DNA of 64,000 bases, taken from positions 25,058 through 89,057 of the IMG/VR virus record IMGVR_UViG_3300027969_000074; one strand, given 5' to 3'. Positions 7,957-16,360 of the stretch are shown here, one piece after another. The translations under genes and the position numbers were made by a program. Numbering within the stretch: position 1 is the stretch's first letter; each line of letters starts with the position of its first letter. The notes beneath the pieces were generated by a model that saw only the letters and a program-made list of their open reading frames with translations, was not told where the DNA came from and made no database searches. The DNA comes from a virus.

Positions 7957-9479
7957 GATTGATCAACTACAATATACTGACTTTTAAGAGCATTTACGTT
8001 TTTCTCGATAGATACTTTAAGTTCAGTTAATTTTTCTTGATATTCAGCAGTAAGGCTAGAGTCAGATAGAGCTTCTTCAATTTGAGAAATAGATGCTTCT
8101 AATTTAGCAAGATTTTCTTCAATTGTTTTCTTTTCAATATCAAATGCTTTAATATTAGCGTCTCTCTCTTCTAATTCAATTGAGTACATTTCGCTAATAT
8201 CGTATTTAAAGTTCTCCATAACATAGCTATGGAAAGTTAAACCTTTCATTTTCTTAACAATTCTGGTTTCTCCAAGTTTTTCAAATACAAAAATATCTTC
8301 ACCTAAGTTAAGAACAATTGAATCTCTTCCAAGTCTTTCATTAATAATGGTTTTTCCAAACTCAAGATTAACAACTAGATCTAAATTATTAAACAATTTA
8401 GAAAGAGCATTACGGGTTTCAATTGTTTCCATTAAGAAAATCTCAGACAATTTAATATTGTTAATATTTTCAATAATTGAGTTATTGATTTTTAAATTTA
8501 GAGTACCGTTTTCATTAATACCAAATGATACGGTTAAATTTCTACATTTAGCCACTAGTTCAGTGCTGTGTTCTTTAAAATTTAAAGTTGCAAAAGCTTC
8601 ACAAGTTTCAAAAAACTCTGGAAATTCTTTAACTTCTTCAGCTGCCATTTGAGATGGATCTGAATCTTCAGATACTTTGATAAATTTGTTATCAACAAAA
8701 ACGATTGCATCGCTTTCGCTAATTTTATAGAATGGTGCAATAATTGGTTTTACTTGTGAATCACTATTGCCAATTCCTAAATTAAAGCCGCCAGTAGTTT
8801 TTGACTCTAACATGCTAATTTTGTTAATCAATTGATTAACTACCGGCAATTGAGAGTGTGAACGCAATTTCATTTTTAATGAATCAGCAGTTTCAATATT
8901 TTCAAGTAGAGCCTCTTCTAGTAAAGCACATGCGTCCTTATAAAGAATTGCACCAGTAACTCGCATTTCATAAATTGAGTTTAAGATTTCAAGTTTTACC
9001 GAATTAGTATTTACGTATTCAATAAGAGATTCTAAAATAGTTGAAACTGTCTTATCATAAGAGAATTTAGATAACCCATTAAAAAAGAAGGTTAGTGCTC
9101 TATATTCTGGCATTGATGCAACTGCTTCTTCTAGTCGAGCAACTGTGTGTTTAACTACAGGATCTGCATAAATTTCGCTTTCCTTTAAAGCTTTAAGTTT
9201 TAAAGAAAGACCTGCTTCGCTAGCCATATTTTGAAGACGCTTAGTTGGTTTGTCCGCCATCTTTTTGAATTTAGCAACTACTTCTTTAAGATTTTCGTTT
9301 ACTAGTTCATTAGCAAATTGCTCTAATGTGTTTAGAGAATTTTCTAAAATTTGATCAGGAGAAACTCCCAAAAGTAATGAGTTATTAATTGATTCTAATA
9401 CGACCTTTGCGGCGATATTAGAGCTTATGCTCGAATTATTTTTGAGCTCGTTAGTTAGTTCTTGTATGAGACCGTTCAT
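7941..9479 (-). CDS. Unidentified 512-aa protein with C-terminal coiled coil, probable virion structural protein
   Basis: The protein is largely helical at the N-terminus (1-230). It has a beta-rich middle (about 240-430, including the paired segments SDAIVFVDNKFIKVS and EDIFVFEKLGETRIV) and a long heptad coiled coil at about 440-500 before ending in SKKKA. No enzymatic motif is visible. It ends in the A9 slippery run and may be extended by about 98 residues through a -1 frameshift. It is the first gene of a new transcript: three ATAAATAA-type motifs lie within 80 bases upstream. The location among morphogenesis genes suggests a virion or assembly role, but I do not recognise the family. Confidence 0.7.
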   Translation of the reverse strand: MNGLIQELTNELKNNSSISSNIAAKVVLESINNSLLLGVSPDQILENSLNTLEQFANELVNENLKEVVAKFKKMADKPTKRLQNMASEAGLSLKLKALKESEIYADPVVKHTVARLEEAVASMPEYRALTFFFNGLSKFSYDKTVSTILESLIEYVNTNSVKLEILNSIYEMRVTGAILYKDACALLEEALLENIETADSLKMKLRSHSQLPVVNQLINKISMLESKTTGGFNLGIGNSDSQVKPIIAPFYKISESDAIVFVDNKFIKVSEDSDPSQMAAEEVKEFPEFFETCEAFATLNFKEHSTELVAKCRNLTVSFGINENGTLNLKINNSIIENINNIKLSEIFLMETIETRNALSKLFNNLDLVVNLEFGKTIINERLGRDSIVLNLGEDIFVFEKLGETRIVKKMKGLTFHSYVMENFKYDISEMYSIELEERDANIKAFDIEKKTIEENLAKLEASISQIEEALSDSSLTAEYQEKLTELKVSIEKNVNALKSQYIVVDQSKKKA

Positions 9480-9499
9480 TGAAACGTTTGTCTTTTTTA

Positions 9500-9556
9500 T
9501 TATTTATCAGCTTTTGTTGCTAAATTTATTTATCTGGTACTTGTACAGTTATTTAT
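9500..9556 (-). promoter_or_regulatory. Cluster of three ATAAATAA late-promoter-like motifs
   Basis: Three copies of the octamer occur on the minus strand at 9500-9507, 9526-9533 and 9549-9556, spaced 26 and 23 bases apart. The first and third share the longer form GATAAATAA. They lie 20-77 bases upstream of the ATG at 9479, in the 124-base gap between two structural genes. This is the densest occurrence in the window and may be a strong or stacked late promoter. Confidence 0.45.
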
Positions 9557-9603
9557 CTTAACTCGGTTTAATTTAATGAAATTTACGAATATCGGTTGAT
9601 ACT

Positions 9604-11547
9604 TTATATACCAGCTATCAGATTTATATTTTGAACGCGGTCCTCTCGCATTGGGCTATCAGCTGCTATTTTTATACCGGACGCCAATCGTGCTCTTAAA
9701 TTATCATTTTCAGATATTAAGGTTTGAATGGTTGTATTTAAACCAGCAATTGTTATTGCTGGATCATTAAGTAGTGCATTTTTTGCAGCCTCTGTAGCTT
9801 TTAAAATATTTGCATAGTCGCTAGATGGTAACCATTTACCAGTATATAAAAGAGTTTCGGTACCATCTTCTGCAATTAATGATATATACATCATTTGGTC
9901 AGTTAGGTCCAAAATCTTTCTAGCTTGATCCTTAGGTATTCTAAATGCAATTTGACCTTGGCTAGGGTTTTCAAATGCTGGGTCAACTAATGACGAATAT
10001 GAATATTTTGCATCTGACCCGAAATTAAGGACAAACTTTGAATTATTATTTAGATTAGCTGGAGTTTGAGTGCCTGGGTTCAAAACGTTCTCTTCATATA
10101 CCCCAATCTTTATAAAATTATCAGTTGGGTCTATTGGTATAATTAATTCGCCTTGTCCATAAATTAATTCAGCTGAACCGTCGGTTGCTCTTAATAGTGC
10201 ATTCTTTTGACTTATTCGGATATTTGCCTGTTTATAAAAAGTTGGAACGGCTACTTGCACAGGTCTATCAATATAGGTAATAGTACCTGGTGCAGCGCCG
10301 GCTGCCGCTACTGGTGCTAATTTTTTACCAGTAAATAAGTTAGTAATATCAATACTTTTTTGAACAATTTTGTTGTATACCTTTAATGATTGGGGAGCTT
10401 CAGCTAATTGAAGTTTTGCCAAGTGTTTACCGTACTTATTAGGATTAAACAAGCTCATAGAGCCAGTTCGAATAACTTGATCTCCAGTATTTTTATTTAA
10501 GAGCCTAAGAGTATAGTCAATTGACATGGATACGGCAAAGCCGGCTTCTTTTAAAATAGGCCTATAACTTAAAGGTACATCAAAATTCTCTTCTTGATAT
10601 ACTAGAAAATTACCAGAAGGTACTACATTACCGCCAATTTGCTCGTATACTTGAAGTTGGTGTACAAAGATCCAATCATTTCCTGAACCTTGAGAATCGA
10701 GAGTTGAAATTAATTGATCCGGAAATGCTCCATTCCATGTTGCAAAAAATTCAATATAGTCGCCGTCTGTTGCTTCTTGAATAACTGCGCCTAAACTATC
10801 AAATTCGTTAGTTTGAGGAACTGAACCTTCAAAATAAGAAACAACTCGATATAAATTATAAATTTCGCCGTTATCTGCATAATACGGTTCATAACTTACT
10901 TCAGCTAGAGATACGGTAATTGGAGAACCTGCAATTAAACCAGTTCCTTCAGTTACAACCGATTCAAATGAATCTATTCCGAATTGAGCGAAGTCAGCAT
11001 CTAGATAGGCAGAGTTTGGAACTTTAATATCAACATACTTATCATAAATAGTATTTGCTAAAAATAGAGGTCTAGTGTTGAAGGTTAAAAGCTCTTGATA
11101 TGATTCGGCATTAATTAAAACATTTGCTGTTTGGAGTTGTTTTAAATTATTTAGTTTTACTCTTGCGCCAACTACAATATTTTCAACCTCTGTAAAATTA
11201 AATCCAGAAGCAAAATGGAATCGCATAGTGTCCATAACTAGCGCACTTGATAAACTTGGAGATACGCTAGATTCTATAATATTTGGATCGTATGCAGTAT
11301 ATATTGGATTTGATGTTAGGTCAACTTTAACAAATCTAGATTCTCCAATTGGTACAACACTTGAACCTCTAGCATTTTTAGTAGCTGCTGCATCTGCATC
11401 TGTATTATAAATCTGATAGAGATCTACATTATTATTCTTAACAAAATAGTAATCAGAATTAACGATATTAGGAGAAGGATCCCCAAGCGGAGTCATCATA
11501 AACTCTAATATGCAATAGTCAGATAGGGTTACAAATCTAGAAGTCAT
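9604..11547 (-). CDS. Unidentified 647-aa virion structural protein
   Basis: This protein is beta-rich throughout, with no signal peptide or membrane segment, and has the composition of a phage baseplate or neck component. The N-terminus (SDYCILEFMMTPLGDP) begins with strands, residues 60-360 carry many short aromatic strands, and the last 40 residues form a helix (LNTTIQTLISENDNLRARLA) that could oligomerise as a coiled coil. No catalytic motif was found. It is the second-last gene before the promoter cluster at 9.5 kb and follows a membrane protein gene with a 12-base gap. Baseplate membership is inferred from neighbours only. Confidence 0.7.
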   Translation of the reverse strand: MTSRFVTLSDYCILEFMMTPLGDPSPNIVNSDYYFVKNNNVDLYQIYNTDADAAATKNARGSSVVPIGESRFVKVDLTSNPIYTAYDPNIIESSVSPSLSSALVMDTMRFHFASGFNFTEVENIVVGARVKLNNLKQLQTANVLINAESYQELLTFNTRPLFLANTIYDKYVDIKVPNSAYLDADFAQFGIDSFESVVTEGTGLIAGSPITVSLAEVSYEPYYADNGEIYNLYRVVSYFEGSVPQTNEFDSLGAVIQEATDGDYIEFFATWNGAFPDQLISTLDSQGSGNDWIFVHQLQVYEQIGGNVVPSGNFLVYQEENFDVPLSYRPILKEAGFAVSMSIDYTLRLLNKNTGDQVIRTGSMSLFNPNKYGKHLAKLQLAEAPQSLKVYNKIVQKSIDITNLFTGKKLAPVAAAGAAPGTITYIDRPVQVAVPTFYKQANIRISQKNALLRATDGSAELIYGQGELIIPIDPTDNFIKIGVYEENVLNPGTQTPANLNNNSKFVLNFGSDAKYSYSSLVDPAFENPSQGQIAFRIPKDQARKILDLTDQMMYISLIAEDGTETLLYTGKWLPSSDYANILKATEAAKNALLNDPAITIAGLNTTIQTLISENDNLRARLASGIKIAADSPMREDRVQNINLIAGI

Positions 11548-11559
11548 TGTTTTTAATTG

Positions 11560-12192
11560 TTATTTCTTTAGCTTAATTTTCCAGTAAATACTTCCTTGAA
11601 TTGAGAGTGTTTTACTAGCAGAGTAGCCAACTCCTATGCTGTATATTTTATCACTTTTTGTTTTTAATAATATTGATGGGCCAATAAAATTAACTACATT
11701 TATTTTATCAAAACCTCCACTCAAACCAATATATACTTGATTTTTAGGAAGTTCTTTAACTATTACAGTTTCCTTAATTTTGATTTTATTTACTTGGGCC
11801 TTCCACATTCTTCCCAATACTGAATTTTGAGAAACGGTATCATTAACTATAATGTAGCCTAATGAATCTGCTAACCGTAATGTATCAATATAAACCTTTT
11901 TTGAATAGTAGTCATTAAGCACGGCAATCGTATCAATTGATAGAGGAAGTTTAATGTATACGGGTTTTTCATGGTAAATATCTTTACCCTTTTTATAAAC
12001 TATTGTATCCTTTGGTATGTATACAGTATCAATTGTATGCTTAAGTAATTCGTATTTTTTACCATCCACTTTAATTATATCTACTGATTTAACCCCAGTA
12101 CCATCACATGCTCTCATTAATATAATAATGATAATTAATACAATTATCGCTAATGTTTTAAAGTCAAGCTTAAGTAAGTTCCTAATGTTCAT
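11560..12192 (-). CDS. Membrane-anchored periplasmic-type protein, unknown function
   Basis: The 210-residue protein has one strong membrane segment at residues 13-29 (LAIIVLIIIIILMRACD). A hydrophilic region rich in Thr-Val-Tyr and Ile-Pro-Lys-Asp repeats follows (DTVYIPKDTIVYKKG). The C-terminus consists of alternating aromatic beta strands (YIGLSGGFD to IYWKIKLKK), as in short outer-membrane-like barrels. Cys at the membrane edge (RAC) is not a good lipobox. Proteins with this layout are frequent in Bacteroidota phages. A role in the envelope during infection or lysis (spanin-like) is possible but not supported by any diagnostic motif. It overlaps the small coiled-coil gene upstream by 11 bases. 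Confidence 0.65.
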   Translation of the reverse strand: MNIRNLLKLDFKTLAIIVLIIIIILMRACDGTGVKSVDIIKVDGKKYELLKHTIDTVYIPKDTIVYKKGKDIYHEKPVYIKLPLSIDTIAVLNDYYSKKVYIDTLRLADSLGYIIVNDTVSQNSVLGRMWKAQVNKIKIKETVIVKELPKNQVYIGLSGGFDKINVVNFIGPSILLKTKSDKIYSIGVGYSASKTLSIQGSIYWKIKLKK

Positions 12193-12412
12193 TCAAGTTC
12201 AGCATAATTTTATAATAATCAGGGGCTTTGCCAGTTTCCTCTACTATTTTATCTATTAGGGCTTTCTCCTTTAGTCGGTTAGAGTCTAGTGCATGTATTA
12301 ACTCGTTCTTTCTAACCTCTAATAGATTTGCCATTTTCTCTAATTCAGATAAGCCGGCATTTATTTTATCGTATTCAGTTACGATTTCTTTTATTTCAGT
12401 TAAATATTCCAT
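12182..12412 (-). CDS. Small coiled-coil protein
   Basis: The 76-residue protein is almost entirely helical, with heptad-like spacing of Leu/Ile (YLTEIKEIVTEYDKI, LSELEKMANLLEVRK). It overlaps the end of the Ser/Thr-rich gene by one base and the start of the membrane-protein gene by 11 bases, so it is tightly coupled to both. No family is recognised. It may be an adaptor or a partner of the membrane protein. Confidence 0.6.
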   Translation of the reverse strand: MEYLTEIKEIVTEYDKINAGLSELEKMANLLEVRKNELIHALDSNRLKEKALIDKIVEETGKAPDYYKIMLNLNEH

Positions 12413-13569
12413 TATTGATATTCAAGTTTTACTTTGATTTTGCCAGACATAAGAGCCGCATAAATTCCCTGTATATAAAAATCGCTACTTTGTGGAGATT
12501 GAGCTAAGTTCTTGGGTTGAGAAATTTGTTCCGGTTGGTTGGTTTGTCCAGCCATTTGATTAATTACAGTCTTTGAACTTTGATCAATTTTAGTACCTTC
12601 ATTAGTAACTGAGCTTGATGAACTTGTTTGGGGATTCATCGAGGTAACTGATGAACTTAGGTTATTTACCGCAGCTGGTAAATCTTTTGATAGTTTACCT
12701 ACACTATTTTCTAATGTTTTATCAGGTTCCAATAATTTCTTTACACTCGCTGATTCAACTAACTTATTTGATTTTACATTAACTGAATTCTTGGTATTAG
12801 TTTCAGTAGTTGTAGTTTTATCAGTGATTGTATTTTTTTCAGAAGTGGAAGGTATTCCCAGTAAAGTATTTAGCATTGACTCATTTATCTTGGTCTGCTC
12901 ATCTTCTTTAGTTGAGGTTGATTGATTATCTACTGTCGATTTAAGGATATTTGAAATCTTAGAATTAATTGATTCCTTTATTTTATTTACCGAAGTTAAA
13001 ATCTTTGAGTTCTGATTAATTGCAGGTATTTCATCTTTGCTTACTGAGTTGGGTACACCCATCAGAGTCTCAAGCATTTTACTGGTAGAATCAGATACAG
13101 AAGTTGAGCTAGCGGTCTTTTCTAAAATAGAGTCCTTTAACACCTTTGTTAAATTTACTATATTATTTGAATTATCAGCCGACTCTGATTTAGCATTAGT
13201 AATATTGTTAGTAATTGCAGTATTTGTAATTGACGCAGGTTGCCCAGGTATTTGGATAGCTGGAGCAATTGCTGAGTCTGTAACTTTTCCAGTAGTTGCA
13301 GCAATTGAGCTAAGGGGTTGAGGCGAGGTTAATTTAGGCTCATCTACTGGTTTTAGAGAAGGCTGTTCAATTTGAGTTGATTTAATTACTGGTTCAACTT
13401 GATAGTCAGTAGCCTTTCTTAATACTTCAGCATTTAACGTAATTTCACTAATTGGTATTCTTAGCTTATCGTTCTTAGAAAGAGCAGCTATTTCCAAAAC
13501 AAAACCATTACTAACTGCATTGGATGCAGAATCAGTACCAGAATAGTCAATATCTTTGTAGTTTTCCAA
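12412..13569 (-). CDS. Ser/Thr/Asn-rich low-complexity protein, unknown
   Basis: The 385-residue product begins at a TTG (13569); no ATG lies near the start. Residues 1-50 look folded (GFVLEIAALSKNDKLRIPISEITLNAE). Residues about 70-350 are low complexity, rich in Ser, Thr, Asn, Lys and Gln, with recurring phrases such as ESMLNTLLGIPS and KMLETLMGVPN. The C-terminal 25 residues (SDFYIQGIYAALMSGKIKV) look ordered again. This is an extended spacer between two small domains. It could be a tail-length or linker protein, or another glycosylation substrate. An ATAAATAA motif sits about 20 bases upstream (13588-13595). Confidence 0.6.
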   Translation of the reverse strand: MENYKDIDYSGTDSASNAVSNGFVLEIAALSKNDKLRIPISEITLNAEVLRKATDYQVEPVIKSTQIEQPSLKPVDEPKLTSPQPLSSIAATTGKVTDSAIAPAIQIPGQPASITNTAITNNITNAKSESADNSNNIVNLTKVLKDSILEKTASSTSVSDSTSKMLETLMGVPNSVSKDEIPAINQNSKILTSVNKIKESINSKISNILKSTVDNQSTSTKEDEQTKINESMLNTLLGIPSTSEKNTITDKTTTTETNTKNSVNVKSNKLVESASVKKLLEPDKTLENSVGKLSKDLPAAVNNLSSSVTSMNPQTSSSSSVTNEGTKIDQSSKTVINQMAGQTNQPEQISQPKNLAQSPQSSDFYIQGIYAALMSGKIKVKLEYQ

Positions 13570-13587
13570 AATAATTAATCCTTTTGG

Positions 13588-13595
13588 TTATTTAT
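13588..13595 (-). promoter_or_regulatory. ATAAATAA late-promoter-like motif
   Basis: The minus strand reads TTAATAAATAACC 19-26 bases before the TTG start at 13569, in a 50-base gap. Same octamer as upstream of other operons. Confidence 0.4.
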
Positions 13596-13619
13596 TAAAA
13601 AAAGAAGGACTTGAGAGAG

Positions 13620-13790
13620 TTAATCATCAAGTCCAGTCTGAATTTCAAAAGTTTGCTGGTTATTTTCACCAGATTCATTTACTAAAAATTTAACGTAACT
13701 TAAATATTCATATAATGGTAATGAATAAAGTTCGTTGATCGATTGGTTCAGCTTCACGGCCAAGAGACGGTTAGTCTCAAATAAGTTCAT
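13620..13790 (-). CDS. Small tail/baseplate assembly protein (gp51-like position)
   Basis: I choose the ATG at 13790, giving 56 residues (MNLFETNRLLAVKLNQSI...), because it overlaps the upstream hub gene by only 14 bases. A longer version from 13871 would overlap by 95. The product is helical with the core ELYSLPLYEYLSYVKFLVN, a Leu/Pro/Tyr pattern seen in small chaperones downstream of gp26-type hub genes (T4 gp51). The next gene starts 51 bases further on behind its own promoter-like motif. The chaperone role is inference from position and size. Confidence 0.5.
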   Translation of the reverse strand: MNLFETNRLLAVKLNQSINELYSLPLYEYLSYVKFLVNESGENNQQTFEIQTGLDD

Positions 13791-14805
13791 TAAGTCTACC
13801 TGAAATAAGGAAAAGATCTTTGATCGTGAAGCTGTCTGACGAAAAAATTGAACTGGATAATATTGATCCACATTTAGGGCAGACAGTAGTTAGGGCACTT
13901 TCTCTTGAACCTTGCATTAGTTCAGCAAACTTAGTAACAAATGTAAATTTGTTAAGGTGCCAGCCAAAGGTTTCAGATTGAATTGATGCATATTCAGGTT
14001 GACCAAATTTAGACCAATCCTGTACAAGATAAGGCGCAATTTTAATAAATGACTTATCGATTGTTTTACCCTGGGCTTTAGCTTCAGAAATTCGTTTACG
14101 AAGTCTTTCAATTACACCAAGGGTTGGCATATACAAATAAAAAGTCTCATTTAATTTTGGAGAAACTACTTCAAAACAGCGATATTGCGCAGAATACCAT
14201 TGGTTAATTTCTTCAGGCATTTCAAATAACTGTAACATAGTACTCTTAACTTTAACATCATCTGACCAACCGCCGTCTTCAGAACAGGTTTGAGTACACT
14301 CCATTTTTGTGGAAAGTTCATTTTGTCCTTCAGGAAAAGTAATTTCATGGATTATAAAAATAATATAGAGACGATCGACTTCAACAATATCTCTCCAAGT
14401 TAACCAAGATTGACCACCTTTAATTTTAAATCTGGTACACTTTTCAATAATAAAATTTAATTTATCATCAATGTCCAATACGTCAGACTCATCAATAGTA
14501 GACCATTGTCTGATTTCAGAAACAGTTGCTGCTCTAATTGTTAATTCTGAACCGTCTGCATAGAACATACCCTTCGATGGCAAATTCTCTAATGGAATAT
14601 TTTTCCAATAATTATCGTTTGCGCCAGAAACAGTTGAAATAGGTTGAAGTGAAATTGCTTGACCTAAACTGTTTATTGAAGAACCTGGTTCAACTGGTTT
14701 AGAATTGATTTGTCCATTTGTATTTTTGCCGTACTTTGCATCTTCCTTTTCTAAAAAGGCCAATGCTTCATCCTCCACAATCGGAGTGTTAGTGTCTTCT
14801 GCCAT
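13777..14805 (-). CDS. Baseplate hub protein, T4 gp26-like
   Basis: The 342-residue protein has a disordered N-terminus (1-65), then NIPLENLPSKGMFYADGSELTIRAATVSEIRQW. That block (Leu-Pro-Ser-Lys-Gly followed by a short hairpin) is typical of T4-type baseplate hub proteins of the gp26 family. The helical domain includes ILYIIFIIHEITFPEG-like strands and a Cys pair (ECTQTC). A CPKCG near the C-terminus completes a likely zinc site. It is longer than T4 gp26 (about 208 aa), mainly through the N-terminal tail. A small gp51-like gene follows with overlap, matching a common hub-plus-chaperone order. The family call is from memory, without a profile search. Confidence 0.55.
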   Translation of the reverse strand: MAEDTNTPIVEDEALAFLEKEDAKYGKNTNGQINSKPVEPGSSINSLGQAISLQPISTVSGANDNYWKNIPLENLPSKGMFYADGSELTIRAATVSEIRQWSTIDESDVLDIDDKLNFIIEKCTRFKIKGGQSWLTWRDIVEVDRLYIIFIIHEITFPEGQNELSTKMECTQTCSEDGGWSDDVKVKSTMLQLFEMPEEINQWYSAQYRCFEVVSPKLNETFYLYMPTLGVIERLRKRISEAKAQGKTIDKSFIKIAPYLVQDWSKFGQPEYASIQSETFGWHLNKFTFVTKFAELMQGSRESALTTVCPKCGSILSSSIFSSDSFTIKDLFLISGRLNELI

Positions 14806-14825
14806 TAAATACTTTGTTTATTAAA

Positions 14826-15278
14826 TTATATCAAAAACTCTAGAAAGGTTTTTGCTAGATGTGAATTGGACTCATTCAGTTTAGATAGAGTCTCTGGATA
14901 AACCTCAACTAATTTCATTGAATTAGTATCTCTAATGAAAGCCCTAATTGTTTTGTGCTTAGTATCGATTTTAAAACTATCGAATTTTCCAATAATACTA
15001 TCTGGATTACCTTTGGCATTTTTAAAGGTTGAGTTAACAACTACTCCTCCAATGCGTGAACCTTTTTTAAATAAGTTATTAAGCTTCTTTATTTCTTGGT
15101 CAAAATCATCAACTTCAATTTGTTGAGGTAATGATAGATCGGATAGAGGTAATAGATGAACTGATATACCGTTTGTAAAACCGCTACGATTTGACACAAA
15201 GCTAAAGTCACCTCTTCCGTAAAAAGGCAGGCCTTTCATTGCTTGTTGTCTTTGACCGAAGGTTAATACTGGTACCAT
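14826..15278 (-). CDS. Unidentified 150-aa protein, probable baseplate/tail component
   Basis: The product starts MVPVLTFGQRQQAMKGLPFYGRG and has a beta-rich core (IGGVVVNSTFKN, KTIRAFIRDTNSMKLVEVYP) with a helical C-terminus (LNESNSHLAKTFLEFL). No motif identifies it. The start codon overlaps the stop of the upstream 110-aa gene (TAATG), which implies translational coupling, and the hub gene follows 20 bases later. Virion assignment is by neighbourhood. Confidence 0.6.
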   Translation of the reverse strand: MVPVLTFGQRQQAMKGLPFYGRGDFSFVSNRSGFTNGISVHLLPLSDLSLPQQIEVDDFDQEIKKLNNLFKKGSRIGGVVVNSTFKNAKGNPDSIIGKFDSFKIDTKHKTIRAFIRDTNSMKLVEVYPETLSKLNESNSHLAKTFLEFLI

Positions 15279-15610
15279 TATCTGCTAAAAGTAGAAGGAA
15301 TTGCAAGTAGTACTACTGTAACTCCACTATCGACTGTTATTTTTGAAATTACTGAATAGAATGTATCACCGGCATTAAGTCTAATATCTACTCCATCTCC
15401 AGTTATTCCCTGGGCCGCAGTTTTTACATTTACCGAAATTGCTGAACTGCCTGGATTATGAATTCCAAAAAATGTATCAGTATAATAGCCTACTCCAGTA
15501 TCTAAATCAGTAATATTTCTAGAACTTTGATTAACAAAGACTGGCGTATAATCAGTTCCATTATCTGCATCTGTGTGGGTTTTTAAAATTTTAGCAATAG
15601 TATTATTCAT
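15278..15610 (-). CDS. Small beta-rich virion protein, unknown
   Basis: The 110-residue product is predicted to be an all-beta domain (FFGIHNPGSSAISVNVKTAAQG, then GDTFYSVISKITVDSG and VVLLAIPS), resembling small decoration or adaptor domains. The phrase ITDLDTG also occurs in the 228-aa protein at 34914-35600, suggesting a shared small-domain family in this phage. It is coupled to the downstream gene by a TAATG overlap. Function unknown. Confidence 0.6.
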   Translation of the reverse strand: MNNTIAKILKTHTDADNGTDYTPVFVNQSSRNITDLDTGVGYYTDTFFGIHNPGSSAISVNVKTAAQGITGDGVDIRLNAGDTFYSVISKITVDSGVTVVLLAIPSTFSR

Positions 15611-15625
15611 TTGGTTTTAATATTT

Positions 15626-16345
15626 TTAGCAAGCACAATTGTTTGGATCGTTATTGCTTTTTACATAGACTATTAAACCTGATACCTTAATACTGAAATT
15701 AGGATTAGGATTAGTTATCTCTATCTTATTTATTAGGTTATTTGCGTTAAGTGTCTCAGGGTTACTGAAATGAGAAAAGAATTGAGAAACCGGTAAAGTA
15801 ATATCGCTGATTGCGCCATTATTAAAAGCTCCTAATAATATGTTACTTGACATGTTTGCTGGAAGAACAGTTTCTCCCATTTTATCAGTCTTTGGATACT
15901 CGATATACAATAGACAGCCTCGGCTATAGGTTTTATCGTTTGTTAAAATATAATATTCTGGAGATAAATTGGTACCAGCATGAGGAATACGCTCGGTGTT
16001 TAACCCAAATGGATAGTCTAGGTCAACTGAAATAAAATCGCCTGGATGAGCTGGGTCTGGATCCCCTGGAATAACTGAGCTAATTTGATTCCCTAAATCA
16101 TTATCAAACACTGATAAAGTATCGCCTGCGCAAACTTCAAAGTTAATTACTTGATAACTATCAACTGGATAAAGAAAGTCCTTTAGATTACATAAGCTTG
16201 CTTCAGACTGCCCTTTATTGTAGATATTAAAACATTTGTCTAATAACTTTAAGACCTTTTTAGTTGGGTCACCTGCACATAGATTCGCAAAAGAATTATT
16301 AAATCTTTTTGCAATTGGATCATCTTGAAAATTAATATAGGCCAT
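15626..16345 (-). CDS. Unidentified 239-aa virion protein
   Basis: The N-terminus is helical (DDPIAKRFNNSFANLCAGD, LLDKCFNIYNKGQSE). The rest is beta-rich and contains LYIEYPKTDKMGETVLPANM and a final strand pair ending in Cys-Ala-Cys. It carries several cysteines (NLCAGD, KCFNIY, EVCAGD, RGCLLY), unusual among its neighbours, and could bind metal or form disulfides in the mature virion. No family recognised. It sits in the tail-gene operon, 15 bases from each neighbour. Confidence 0.6.
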   Translation of the reverse strand: MAYINFQDDPIAKRFNNSFANLCAGDPTKKVLKLLDKCFNIYNKGQSEASLCNLKDFLYPVDSYQVINFEVCAGDTLSVFDNDLGNQISSVIPGDPDPAHPGDFISVDLDYPFGLNTERIPHAGTNLSPEYYILTNDKTYSRGCLLYIEYPKTDKMGETVLPANMSSNILLGAFNNGAISDITLPVSQFFSHFSNPETLNANNLINKIEITNPNPNFSIKVSGLIVYVKSNNDPNNCAC

Positions 16346-16360
16346 TCATAGTAGACTTTT

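Noticed and set aside
8347-8652. Plus-strand 101-codon frame inside the 512-aa gene
   Set aside because: It lies wholly opposite a well-supported gene, with no leader motif and no domain.
13791-13871. Longer start for the small gp51-like gene
   Set aside because: It would read 95 bases inside the hub gene; the internal ATG at 13790 fits the spacing of neighbouring genes better.
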